A stretch of DNA of 64,000 nt from Symbiodinium sp. CCMP2592 (lineage: Eukaryota > Sar > Dinophyceae > Suessiales > Symbiodiniaceae): positions 558,001 through 622,000 of the forward strand of contig CAJNDT010000491.1 in the NCBI GenBank assembly GCA_905221615.1, given 5' to 3'. Below the pieces are notes generated by a model. It was not told where the DNA came from. It saw only the letters and a list, made by a program, of their open reading frames with translations, and searched no databases. Numbering within the stretch: position 1 is the stretch's first letter; each line of letters begins with the position of its first letter. Below, one piece after another: positions 8,560-16,134 of the stretch. The translations under genes and the position numbers were made by a program.

Positions 8560-10779
8560 TTAATTTTTACTTTTTGCTTTTGGTTTAGCTTTTGCTTTTG
8601 GTTTAGGTGAGTCGTCATTATTATCTTTTTTCAACTTTTTGATTTCTTTCTTTAAATCATCAACTTCTTTCATAAGTTCTTGGACGGACGACCATAATAC
8701 AACATTCATTTTAATATAATTTAATCTTAAATAGTCATCATCACTATCTTTCATTACCATTTTTGACCAGTGTTTAGGCATTTTTGAATTAGGCACATCC
8801 TGAGCTATAAATCCTATTTCTCGTTCTTCCTTACCTTTAAAATTAAATTCTTTTGGTTTAATGTATTTAACAATGTCATAACAAGTTTTACTACTTATTT
8901 CCTTTATGTTTTCTTTAAGTCTTTCGTCTGATGTTTCTGTAGCAGTTCCATTTACATGTAAGCCAGTGCTTGATACTTCACATATATTAGAACCATTTAT
9001 TGATAAAAATATTAATCCATCAGCATCTGGATTATCTATAATTACACGTTCACTCGTTGAAACTGTTTGATGTGTAAAATCTAAATGTCCTAATAGATTA
9101 ACATTAGCTTCATTTACTGATATTTCGGGAGTGCTTCCTACCGCTCCTACAATAAAATTAATTGCTCTTTGGGGGTCTCCATTTCTAATATCTAAATCAT
9201 AGTCACTACCGTTTAAAGTTTCTTTAATACCTGATGAATGTTGAAAAAACATTTCACCCCATACTCTTAAATTAGCTTCTGCTGTTATATCTCCGATACT
9301 GTTAAACGTTTGATTATTAACAACTGCTCTATTCATTGTAATACCTGCTGGATTATCATTTAATTGTAATGCTATTGTTCCTGTCGTCGGGTCACTGTCT
9401 CTATTACTTTGTAGTGAAAAATTAATTTCATTCGTGGATATAACATTCAATGAATTATTAGCGTCTGCTCTTTGAAATAATCTTCCTCTACTATTTATAT
9501 GAACGTTGTTATTAAATGTTGATGTATTTTGAAATGTTGCTGTTCCACCAAAGTTACTATTACCACCACCTACATTTAGTTTATTTCCTCCTGCTATAGC
9601 TCCAATACCCATACTTAAACAATAACATCCATTTCCGTTAGCTGTATTCAATAATAGTAATGATGCACTGTCGTTACTGGTATTATATGCATTTATATTA
9701 AAAGAATTAAATGTTATATATCCTTGTGCGTTCTTAACTGTTAAAACACCGCTAGCATCGGTTGTATCTTTGTATAATGTTAGTCCTGAAGCATTAGAAA
9801 TATTAGCAGTATCATTTTCATAATTTACTGTTTCTTTAAAATAAGTTGGTTTAAATAATGTTGTTCCTCCTGTTGAACTATTACATTCAATAAATGTATT
9901 AGTATCGGCGTCAGTTGAATTTCCTAACATTAACCTCATCGCTTGTTGGTCTGTTCTTAAATCCATTGATATATTAGATTTTGTAACGTTAGTATATCTT
10001 TCTACAGTTGTATTAGCATCAGTTAATTCAATATTACCTCCAATATTAATATTATTTGTTAAATTAATACTATCTACTGTTAAATTAGATACGGTTAAAT
10101 CATTAGTTATATTAACGTTTCCTGATGGATTTAAAACTAAATCTACAACACTATCATCTGATGTAGCATTTGATATAATTTTATTTCCTTGTAAAGTTAT
10201 ATAATTTGTAGCGTTTTTAAATACTGATACTATCTTATCGCCTCCACCAAATTGGTTGCTGAAAAGCAACCCAGTAGTCGGCGATATATTTATTGTCTCA
10301 TTGTTTAATGTTAGTCCTTGATGCAATATAGTAGGTCTTGATAAATCTATAACTGGAAAAAATGAAACATTATTAGTAAATAATGATAAATTTGCCTTTA
10401 ATGCAAGGAAATTATCAATTTCAGTATCAGTGTAACCACCGCCTCCGCCACCTCCCACACCTGCTATTAATGTATCAACCTCACCTTTATCATAAACATT
10501 TGTAGATAAGTTTGCATCTATTTCTGATTTATTGTAAAAATTGCTACTTAATTCACTGTTAGATTGATAATTATTTGTTAAATCAGTAGTTATAGCATTA
10601 ATATTATTAAAATTTTGTAAATTTTTTGTATTCAAGATTGCTATTTCGTCAGTGTTAGCTGTTATTTGTGCGTTGTTTCCTAATTCTGCTTTTGTAGCAT
10701 ATAACTTTGAAATTTCAGTTCCACCTACAACAATATTATCTGCTGTTAAAGTATTTGTATTATTTAATGTTAGTGTCAT
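8560..10779 (-). CDS. Fibre/spike protein with C-terminal peptidase S74 chaperone domain
   Basis: At 739 residues this is the second largest viral protein and probably forms a trimeric host-binding fibre. The long body is rich in Asn, Thr, Ser and Ile, with repeated short beta-type segments and a Gly run (about 109-115) before TDTEIDNFLALKANLS. The C-terminus carries the S74 intramolecular chaperone: SDERLKENI begins at Ser617, the expected self-cleavage site, followed by CYDIVKYIKPKEFNFKG and IGFIAQDVP. A coiled coil (VQELMKEVDDLKKEIKKL) and a basic Lys/Pro/Ala tail end the protein. In phages and large viruses this domain folds the trimer and is then cut off. TCTA reads on the minus strand at 10798-10801. 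An undersized or host-range-variable receptor end cannot be judged. Confidence 0.88.
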   Translation of the reverse strand: MTLTLNNTNTLTADNIVVGGTEISKLYATKAELGNNAQITANTDEIAILNTKNLQNFNNINAITTDLTNNYQSNSELSSNFYNKSEIDANLSTNVYDKGEVDTLIAGVGGGGGGGYTDTEIDNFLALKANLSLFTNNVSFFPVIDLSRPTILHQGLTLNNETINISPTTGLLFSNQFGGGDKIVSVFKNATNYITLQGNKIISNATSDDSVVDLVLNPSGNVNITNDLTVSNLTVDSINLTNNINIGGNIELTDANTTVERYTNVTKSNISMDLRTDQQAMRLMLGNSTDADTNTFIECNSSTGGTTLFKPTYFKETVNYENDTANISNASGLTLYKDTTDASGVLTVKNAQGYITFNSFNINAYNTSNDSASLLLLNTANGNGCYCLSMGIGAIAGGNKLNVGGGNSNFGGTATFQNTSTFNNNVHINSRGRLFQRADANNSLNVISTNEINFSLQSNRDSDPTTGTIALQLNDNPAGITMNRAVVNNQTFNSIGDITAEANLRVWGEMFFQHSSGIKETLNGSDYDLDIRNGDPQRAINFIVGAVGSTPEISVNEANVNLLGHLDFTHQTVSTSERVIIDNPDADGLIFLSINGSNICEVSSTGLHVNGTATETSDERLKENIKEISSKTCYDIVKYIKPKEFNFKGKEEREIGFIAQDVPNSKMPKHWSKMVMKDSDDDYLRLNYIKMNVVLWSSVQELMKEVDDLKKEIKKLKKDNNDDSPKPKAKAKPKAKSKN

Positions 10780-10782
10780 TAG

Positions 10783-10822
10783 TTAATATTAATAAAATAG
10801 AAATTTATTTTATTAATATTAA
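10783..10822 (-). terminator. 16-bp perfect hairpin at the end of the second GIY-YIG gene
   Basis: The arms 10783-10798 and 10807-10822 are exact reverse complements with an 8-base loop. The hairpin includes the TAA stop (10819-10821) of the GIY-YIG gene and ends just before the fibre start. Similar hairpins follow five other viral genes. Confidence 0.6.
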
Positions 10823-11343
10823 TTTTCTTGTTGTTGGTTTAAAAAATTTTGGTGTTTTTTACAATGTTGATGTCTTAACTTAGAACCATTGCTGATTTCA
10901 CTACCACATTCGCAAACAAATCTCATTCTTCTGAAAGTTAAGAAATCGTCTTTTATGTTGTTGTATCTAACTTTACGATATTCTTTCAACCACTCTTTGT
11001 TTTCATCTCTCCATTCCTCCATTGTTCTACCCTCTATTCTTCCGTTTAGTGATGCTTTCATTTCTCTTATATAATACCCCTCCCTTGCTCTTAACTGGTC
11101 ATTGTTTTCACACGGATATTCTTCCAACAACTCAATGTAAAATTGTTCTTTACCTAACTCACGCATTTTCATACAAAGCGGTTTAGTTTGTGATTGCTTG
11201 CTGTTCATCTCACGACGATGTTTTGATAATCTTTTACTCAAACTCTGACAAGTTGAACCAACATAAATTAAACTCGGGTCAATGTAATTGTAAATAGCGT
11301 ATATTTTACCATTTGCATAATCTTTTGTTCTCTTTTCTTCCAT
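10819..11343 (-). CDS. GIY-YIG endonuclease with C-terminal zinc finger
   Basis: This 174-residue protein has an N-terminal GIY-YIG domain (GKIYAIYNYIDPSLIYVGST, residues 12-31; RLSKHRRE; catalytic-type Glu in REGYYIREM). A linker follows (TMEEWRDENKEWLKEYRKVRYNN). The C-terminus carries a small zinc finger, CECGSEISNG...H..H...H. A similar finger occurs in the proteins at 18114-18473 and 14785-15375. It lies between the capsid and fibre genes on the same strand, which is unusual for a homing-type nuclease unless it is mobile. TTATAAAGAAA, a variant of the early motif, begins 30 bp before its ATG, within the 11352-11381 hairpin. Confidence 0.86.
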   Translation of the reverse strand: MEEKRTKDYANGKIYAIYNYIDPSLIYVGSTCQSLSKRLSKHRREMNSKQSQTKPLCMKMRELGKEQFYIELLEEYPCENNDQLRAREGYYIREMKASLNGRIEGRTMEEWRDENKEWLKEYRKVRYNNIKDDFLTFRRMRFVCECGSEISNGSKLRHQHCKKHQNFLNQQQEN

Positions 11344-11351
11344 ATATTACT

Positions 11352-11381
11352 ATAAAATGTTATTTCTTTATAACATTTTAT
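11352..11381 (-). terminator. 12-bp perfect hairpin after the capsid gene
   Basis: ATAAAATGTTAT (11352-11363) pairs exactly with 11370-11381 around a 6-base loop. It lies 19 bp past the capsid stop codon and 8 bp before the next start. Confidence 0.55.
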
Positions 11382-11399
11382 AATAAATTTTCAATGCAC

Positions 11400-11840
11400 T
11401 TAATCGAACACCTTAAGGCCAAGGTCTTTTATCTCAAGTATCTGTTCTGAAAGCATCGTTATATACATCGTATCAGGCATGTCATTAGCTGGAATTGTTG
11501 CTCCCGCTGGTTTAACTCTTAATAACATTTGTTGTCCGGCTCTTGTGTTAATTCCAGTATATGAACTGTCTGGAACTTTTTCAAATGAGAAAGCAAAGAT
11601 AAATTGACGGTCACGATATTTTTCAAAATTAATGTTCATACTGTGTTGATGAAACATAGGTAAATTAAGCGCTTTTCGTAAATGATAAAAGCATTGAGTA
11701 ATAGAATTACAAGGATATTCTGGATACAGTTTAGAACCTAATTGAATTTGAAACTCTAAATCTAGGTTTTTTTCATAAATACCACTGTCTAAAGGATTGT
11801 GGATGGTAAAATCTACAAAATTCTTTGTCAGCGTATTCAT
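11400..11840 (-). CDS. Major capsid protein, C-terminal part (shifted frame)
   Basis: This frame continues the capsid protein begun at 12828. It carries the segment LEFQIQLGSKLYPEYP followed by CFYHLRKALNLP, the pattern that leads into the second jelly roll of PLV capsid proteins, and ends with IKDLGLKVFD. The ATG at 11838-11840 is in frame, but the reading frame is also open some codons upstream, to a TAA near 11878, so independent initiation is not required. It overlaps the end of the preceding frame by about 100 bases, one base out of phase. See the N-terminal part for the break. Confidence 0.85.
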   Translation of the reverse strand: MNTLTKNFVDFTIHNPLDSGIYEKNLDLEFQIQLGSKLYPEYPCNSITQCFYHLRKALNLPMFHQHSMNINFEKYRDRQFIFAFSFEKVPDSSYTGINTRAGQQMLLRVKPAGATIPANDMPDTMYITMLSEQILEIKDLGLKVFD

Positions 11841-12828
11841 AACCAAAACTGGGGTCTCCTGACTTGTAAAAGGTTACAAATGAAGCTACAAGTTTAGAAA
11901 CGGAACGAATAACTGGAACACTAATATTATCAGTTGAACCCTTAATATTTTGTGATTGTGTAATATAAGTTGTGTAAGTAATTGGTAGTCCTTTACCTTC
12001 TAAAAGATGTTTAACATATTCATTATTTAAATTATTATCAAGAGTGCATACATCACATATTACTCTAGGATTAGATATTTCCCAATCAATAGATGTATTT
12101 GTAGCCTTACCTACATCGCCTGCCACTGCTACTGTAAAACGATTTCTAATGTCAGCACTAATACCCGCGTCGCTTTCATCAAAATCATTAGGATTAATAA
12201 TACAATCAGTTGCATTTGTCACGAGTTCTAGTTCAATTGTTAAATTACCCATGTATTTCAATGGTAAATACTTAAATTGTGAGAATATGCCCGCCAGTGG
12301 TTTGAAACAACAAGTCATTTCATTATAAAAACCTGGACAATTAGCACTATTAACTTCATAAATTAAAGCACTTCCTCCTTTTGTTACTAATGTTAATAAT
12401 TCATCATCATACCTATAACCAAAACCTTCATTAGCTTCATCTCGTCTTGCTCCTTGTGACATCATTTTAGAAAACATATGATGAACACGATTGTAATTAT
12501 CAAAATCTTCAACAACCTGACTACCGGCAATAATTCTCATTCTTCTAAAAAAGGAATATGGAGATGATAATGGACGAATTTTTCTAAAATTGGTTCCATC
12601 TTTATTATTTAGGGTAAAACATATTCTTACACTTTGGGGGTCTAGCCATGCATTATCTTCACCATTTAAAGAAAATTTTAATACTCTTGCCCCCGATGAC
12701 GGTTTATACACGTTAGAGGTTGAAGGGAAGAAGGATACGCTTCTTCTATCAGTAATATGAGAACTACCTTTATTCAATTTAAAGCTTAAGTTATCAATAA
12801 GAATATCTTCTGGGCTAAAAGTTTCCAT
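11773..12828 (-). CDS. Major capsid protein, N-terminal part (double jelly-roll type)
   Basis: It would form the hexon-like shell. The 351-residue frame has hallmark PLV capsid segments: LDPQSVRICFTLNN, SSPYSFFRRMRIIAGSQVVEDFDNYNRVHHMF (key residues about 89-119), a Gly/Cys-containing mid region, and SFVTFYKSGDP near the end. The frame then closes in a TGA at 11773-11775, while the expected continuation lies one base out of phase in 11400-11840. Together they give a length normal for PLV capsids (about 480 residues). Two TTTT runs lie in the overlap, so a one-base indel is the simplest cause. Programmed +1 shifting is an alternative, since TCC TTT occurs just before the shift would be needed. 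TCTA reads on the minus strand at 12846-12849. Confidence 0.9.
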   Translation of the reverse strand: METFSPEDILIDNLSFKLNKGSSHITDRRSVSFFPSTSNVYKPSSGARVLKFSLNGEDNAWLDPQSVRICFTLNNKDGTNFRKIRPLSSPYSFFRRMRIIAGSQVVEDFDNYNRVHHMFSKMMSQGARRDEANEGFGYRYDDELLTLVTKGGSALIYEVNSANCPGFYNEMTCCFKPLAGIFSQFKYLPLKYMGNLTIELELVTNATDCIINPNDFDESDAGISADIRNRFTVAVAGDVGKATNTSIDWEISNPRVICDVCTLDNNLNNEYVKHLLEGKGLPITYTTYITQSQNIKGSTDNISVPVIRSVSKLVASFVTFYKSGDPSFGYEYADKEFCRFYHPQSFRQWYL

Positions 12829-12876
12829 CTGTATATATTCAAGACTAGATAATTAATATTTTCATAATATATTTAA

Positions 12877-13068
12877 TCAAAAAATATTAAACTTAATTTT
12901 ATTTTCATTATTTTTCTTTCCTTTCTTTGTGTTTATAGTTTCTTTCAGTTTCATTTCACCGCCCTCATCAACTATTTTTAGTATCTCTTCATAACTGTTC
13001 TGCTTGAATTTTTTATCTGGCTTTGTTTTTTCCATTTTTTCATAATTACTAGATTTATTACCAAACAT
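12877..13068 (-). CDS. Small basic hypothetical viral protein
   Basis: The 63-residue lysine-rich product has no recognisable domain. A predicted amphipathic helix (YEEILKIVDEGGEMKLKETI) lies in the middle. Support as a gene comes from its upstream sequence: TTTTCTAAATAATATTAATT, nearly identical to the element before the integrase, precedes the ATG at 13066-13068. It fits the gap between lipase and capsid genes on the same strand. Confidence 0.5.
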   Translation of the reverse strand: MFGNKSSNYEKMEKTKPDKKFKQNSYEEILKIVDEGGEMKLKETINTKKGKKNNENKIKFNIF

Positions 13069-13098
13069 TATTAATTAATATTATTTAGAAAACTTTAA

Positions 13099-13211
13099 TT
13101 AAACTGTTAGTTAAATCAATGAAACTGATTTAATCAAGAGTTTTAACTTTCGGTTAAAACTGTTAATTACATTTCTAAAACTTTATCAAGAGTTTAACTT
13201 TCAGTTAAACT
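13099..13211 (-). terminator. Cluster of three hairpins and repeated TTAAACTGTT after the lipase gene
   Basis: The stems are 13111-13118/13126-13133 (8 bp), 13139-13147/13153-13161 (9 bp) and 13191-13198/13204-13211 (8 bp). The last loop contains the TGA stop (13201-13203) of the lipase gene. ATCAAGAGTTT(T)AAC...ACTGTT is repeated at a spacing of about 52 bp. Confidence 0.55.
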
Positions 13212-13842
13212 GTTCCATAAATTCATCTTTTGTTATTGGTAAATTACCTGGTTTATTATTAACGTTTCCTATATCTTGATATGAATGATTTTGTAAAGGG
13301 TTTAAAGTTCCTTTGTTTAATGTTATACTACCTTTATCAAACATACTAACAACGTCGCCGGCTTTTCTTATTCTTAAATTTGTGCCTGTATCTTCTGGTC
13401 TTTGACTTGAAATAAAAGGCGAGCCATAACTTCTACTTCTAAAAATATTTCCATAGTCATTATTTATTTGTTGTCCTACCGCTGAGCCTAGACTATGACT
13501 AATAATATCAGTAATTCCTGTTAGTTTTTTACCATCAACCTCTATAGTTCCATCTTTAATAAATTTATCAACATCTTTGTATCTTTTCGTTTGTTGTGTC
13601 TGATACAACGGTAGTTTTAAATCATCATATACATCTCTACCGCTTTTTGTTCCTGCTATGTATAAAATAGAACCATTTTGATAAATTCCTTCTGGATTTT
13701 CATAAGCTAGTCTTAAACCTTGAGTATCAGTTAAAAATGTTTCAGTTCCTGCTAATTCTTCTCTAATTCCATCAGTTATTTTATTCCTTGTATTTGGTGC
13801 TTCGTATAATATTCCCTCGTTTTTTCTTTTATGTTTATACAT
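13201..13842 (-). CDS. Class 3 lipase-like alpha/beta hydrolase
   Basis: The 213-residue protein has the nucleophile elbow SHSLGSA at residues 115-121 (Ser117), preceded by LYIAGTKSGRDVYDDLKLPL, which corresponds to the oxyanion and entry strands of fungal-type lipases. A later SYGSPFIS block, an Asp in KAGDVVSMFD (Asp163 or Asp169) and His186 in LQNHSYQD complete a plausible Ser-Asp-His triad. There is no signal peptide. PLVs often carry such a gene, presumably to open or remodel membranes during entry or exit; that role is inference. It is divergent from the penton gene across 39 bp. Confidence 0.82.
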   Translation of the reverse strand: MYKHKRKNEGILYEAPNTRNKITDGIREELAGTETFLTDTQGLRLAYENPEGIYQNGSILYIAGTKSGRDVYDDLKLPLYQTQQTKRYKDVDKFIKDGTIEVDGKKLTGITDIISHSLGSAVGQQINNDYGNIFRSRSYGSPFISSQRPEDTGTNLRIRKAGDVVSMFDKGSITLNKGTLNPLQNHSYQDIGNVNNKPGNLPITKDEFMEQFN

Positions 13843-13881
13843 ATAATAAACTTATAATTTAATTTTCTATGTTAATTAATA
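13843..13881. promoter_or_regulatory. Shared 39-bp promoter gap between lipase and penton genes
   Basis: The gap is almost entirely A/T. On the plus strand it has TCTA at 13866-13869, 16 bp before the penton ATG at 13882. No TCTA is seen on the minus strand toward the lipase. Confidence 0.4.
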
Positions 13882-14718
13882 ATGATGAAATTTAAAAAGG
13901 TATATATTGATAGCACTTATAAAGTTAATGGCACTTCATCTGATTTCATAATAGACTTACCTGAAACAGTGCAGTTAGAAGAAAATGTATTATGTCAAAT
14001 ACATGAAGTAAGTATTCCACATTCATGGTATTCAATAAACAACACGAATAACAATTTATATTTTAGACATCAAGTATTACCACCTGCTAATATCGCTGGC
14101 GTTTCTTATCGTAAAATACCAATTCCTGAAGGTAATTATACAGCATCTGAATTAACAACTGAATTAGAAACACAATTAAATAACTATTTTGATACAGTTG
14201 ATAGACCTAACACATATACAGTGAGATATAATGCAACAACTAATAAAATTAGAATTGCTGTTAATTATGCTACTGTTATTTTTATTGTTTTAACTGATGG
14301 AGAAGTAGCACCATTCGTTGAATCGTTTTTAGATGACGTTGATGTTAGTAATCTAAGTTCTGTTAATCGCGTAATGGGTAATTTAACACCTGCAAAAGAT
14401 GCGTATACTAATGTTGTTCCTTACATAACTAATTTTATTGATTTAGTCCCCTTCAAGAACTTATATTTACAATGTAATGAAATTAGTAACTTCAATCAAA
14501 TGACTATAGCGGGTAATTCAAGTATCATTAAAAAGATTAATGTAACAGTTCCTTATCTTGGTGTTATTAATGACAATGAGTTAAGTAGCGTTGATTATAT
14601 TGATGTGAGCGGTAAAATACTACGCCGTTTGAATTTTAGACTTACAAATAATTTAAATCAGGTAGTAAATTTAAACGGTGTTGATACCTCATTCACTTTA
14701 ACATTTTTTAGGGGTTAA
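13882..14718 (+). CDS. Minor capsid protein (penton-like, single jelly roll)
   Basis: It would occupy the fivefold vertices. The 278-residue protein begins with KKVYIDSTYKVNGTSSDFII and continues LPETVQLEENVLCQIHEVSIPHSWYSI (key residues 26-52), the signature N-terminus of PLV minor capsid proteins. A helix-strand unit (PEGNYTASELTTELETQLN) follows, also typical. The C-terminus is beta-rich and ends in TFFRG. An ATG pair (13882, 13885) offers two starts; the first fits TCTA at 13866. The frame is intact and next to the capsid block, in the opposite direction. Confidence 0.88.
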   Translation: MMKFKKVYIDSTYKVNGTSSDFIIDLPETVQLEENVLCQIHEVSIPHSWYSINNTNNNLYFRHQVLPPANIAGVSYRKIPIPEGNYTASELTTELETQLNNYFDTVDRPNTYTVRYNATTNKIRIAVNYATVIFIVLTDGEVAPFVESFLDDVDVSNLSSVNRVMGNLTPAKDAYTNVVPYITNFIDLVPFKNLYLQCNEISNFNQMTIAGNSSIIKKINVTVPYLGVINDNELSSVDYIDVSGKILRRLNFRLTNNLNQVVNLNGVDTSFTLTFFRG

Positions 14719-14741
14719 TTTTCTAAATTTTATCTATATTA

Positions 14742-14766
14742 TTTCTATTTACATAAAAAATAGAAA
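14742..14766 (+). terminator. 9-bp hairpin after the penton gene
   Basis: TTTCTATTT (14742-14750) pairs with AAATAGAAA (14758-14766) over a 7-base loop, 24 bp past the penton stop. The left arm also contains one of three TCTA copies (14722, 14733, 14744) before the next gene. Confidence 0.45.
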
Positions 14767-14784
14767 AAATATAGAATATATTAT

Positions 14785-15375
14785 ATGAGTGATATTAATG
14801 ATACAGTTAATGAAGAAATAAAAGAAGCTGAGCAAAGTAAGGGCGAAACCAAAACTGAAGAAATTAAAGAAACAGTTAAGGAAGAACTAAAGCAAGAAAC
14901 ACCAAAAGAAGAACCACCAAAAGAAGAAACACCAAAAGAAGAACCACCAAAGGAAGAAGAAGAGTTTAAAAACAAAACTGACAGAATGAAAAATAAAAAA
15001 GTCAAATGTGAAGGATGTCAAGCTGAGATGACACTGAAAACATTAAGATATTCTCACAAATGTAATGGAAAAACAGAAGATAAACCAATTAAACCAAAAC
15101 CTAAAACAAGAGCTGTAACTGTTAAACCTATTGAAAACAAAGTAATAAAAACTGTAGCACCTACAAGAGTTAAAGAAGTAGTTAGTCAATCAGAACACGA
15201 ACCTACTGAAGTTAAGACTAAAGAAAAACCCGTAAGAATGGAAGAACCCGAACAACCACCACCAAGGGCATTAACTACACGAGAATTATTAGAAGCTTCA
15301 TATAGGGAAATAAGAAGAGCAAAACAACAAGAACAAACAGAAAAAATAGCAAGATTTAAAACTAGCATGTTTTAA
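14785..15375 (+). CDS. Hypothetical viral protein with Glu/Pro/Lys repeats and mini zinc finger
   Basis: The 196-residue protein has an N-terminal tract of alternating KEE/PPKEE/TPKEE units (about residues 33-58). A short finger CEGCQAEMTLKTLRYSHKC follows (about 76-94), then a basic Pro/Thr/Lys linker and a helical C-terminus (TTRELLEASYREIRRAKQQEQ). The finger resembles those at 10819-11343 and 18114-18473. No family is known to me. Its position after the penton gene suggests a virion or assembly role, which is inference. The antisense Ser-rich frame over the repeat is an artefact. Confidence 0.65.
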   Translation: MSDINDTVNEEIKEAEQSKGETKTEEIKETVKEELKQETPKEEPPKEETPKEEPPKEEEEFKNKTDRMKNKKVKCEGCQAEMTLKTLRYSHKCNGKTEDKPIKPKPKTRAVTVKPIENKVIKTVAPTRVKEVVSQSEHEPTEVKTKEKPVRMEEPEQPPPRALTTRELLEASYREIRRAKQQEQTEKIARFKTSMF

Positions 15376-15412
15376 TTATGAATAATTATTTTTATCTAAT
15401 ATTATTAATAAT

Positions 15413-15732
15413 ATGAGTATGTTTAAGAGTAAACCAGAGTTCAAGCGTATGCCTATGGTAGAACAGACGTACGATTTAGAAGATACTATTGGAGTAGCTA
15501 GTCGTAAGAAAGCTATTGAAGATATGAAGTTAAGAATTGAAGAAGCAGAAACAGAGGTAAAAATATTAGACTACGTAACGAATGGTTACAACATCAGAAG
15601 AAATCATTATATCAGGGAGAATTAGATGAAATTAACAGACAGTTAGAGCGTCCTATGATGCCAGTAAGAACAAAAGAAGAGCTAGAGAAGAAACAAAAAG
15701 AATTAAAAGATATAATGGCAGAAATAAATTAA
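15413..15732 (+). pseudogene. Small coiled-coil viral protein with a frame break
   Basis: The first frame (15413-15625, 70 residues) encodes MFKSKPEFKRMPMVEQTYDLED and then a heptad-like helix (EDMKLRIEEAETEVKILDYV). Near 15580 the coding signal moves to another phase, which continues as a long charged helix with ELDEINRQLERP and EELEKKQKELKDIMAEIN, and ends at a TAA (15730-15732). The joint length would be about 105 residues. One indel explains it. TCTA at 15395-15398 precedes the ATG by 15 bp. The family is unknown; a structural scaffold is possible. Confidence 0.55.
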
Positions 15733-15753
15733 AATCTAATATAAAATATAAAA

Positions 15754-16134
15754 ATGATAAAAACATTAAAATCTGAGTTAAAATTACGTCCAACCTATGA
15801 TGAAATGATAGGAATGGTTGAAAGTCAAGGAGACCCCAACAGACCATCAATTGAACAAGTAATAGACAGGAAAGCAACATTATTTAGAAATAATCAGTTC
15901 GGTAGTCAATTTGATAATATTGATTTTCTAGGATTGAAGAAGCAAGAAGAAGATAGAGCGAAGGATAACTTAAGACAAGCACAGTTAAAAAACGCAGGAA
16001 TACAGCAAGGAACATCAACAGGATTAATGTCAATTAATACAAGTGGTTTTCAAACACCTGCTGAAGTTTATGAAGATGTAATGTTAAGACCAGAACCAAC
16101 ACAACAAGAATTAGATGAATTTAAAAAAATTTGA
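15754..16134 (+). CDS. Hypothetical viral structural-type protein, N-terminal part
   Basis: This 126-residue frame begins KTLKSELKLRPTYDEMIGMVESQG. The LxLRPTYDE motif recurs at the start of the protein at 17246-18067. The frame ends at a TGA straight after a run of seven A (16123-16129). With six A it would pass into the frame of 16115-17227, and the flanking residues (ELDEFKK / FEEFKQQ) run on naturally, so the two frames are probably one gene of about 490 residues. TCTA at 15735-15738 lies 16 bp before the ATG. Confidence 0.6.
   Translation: MIKTLKSELKLRPTYDEMIGMVESQGDPNRPSIEQVIDRKATLFRNNQFGSQFDNIDFLGLKKQEEDRAKDNLRQAQLKNAGIQQGTSTGLMSINTSGFQTPAEVYEDVMLRPEPTQQELDEFKKI

Noticed and set aside
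11773-11870. Firm claim of programmed +1 frameshift in the capsid gene
   Set aside because: After TCC TTT the P-site tRNA would re-pair poorly on the shifted codon, and other one-base breaks at homopolymers in the window make an indel more likely.
14781-15005. Antisense Ser/Gly-rich frame over the viral KEEPP repeat
   Set aside because: Shadow of a low-complexity Glu/Lys region in the plus-strand gene.
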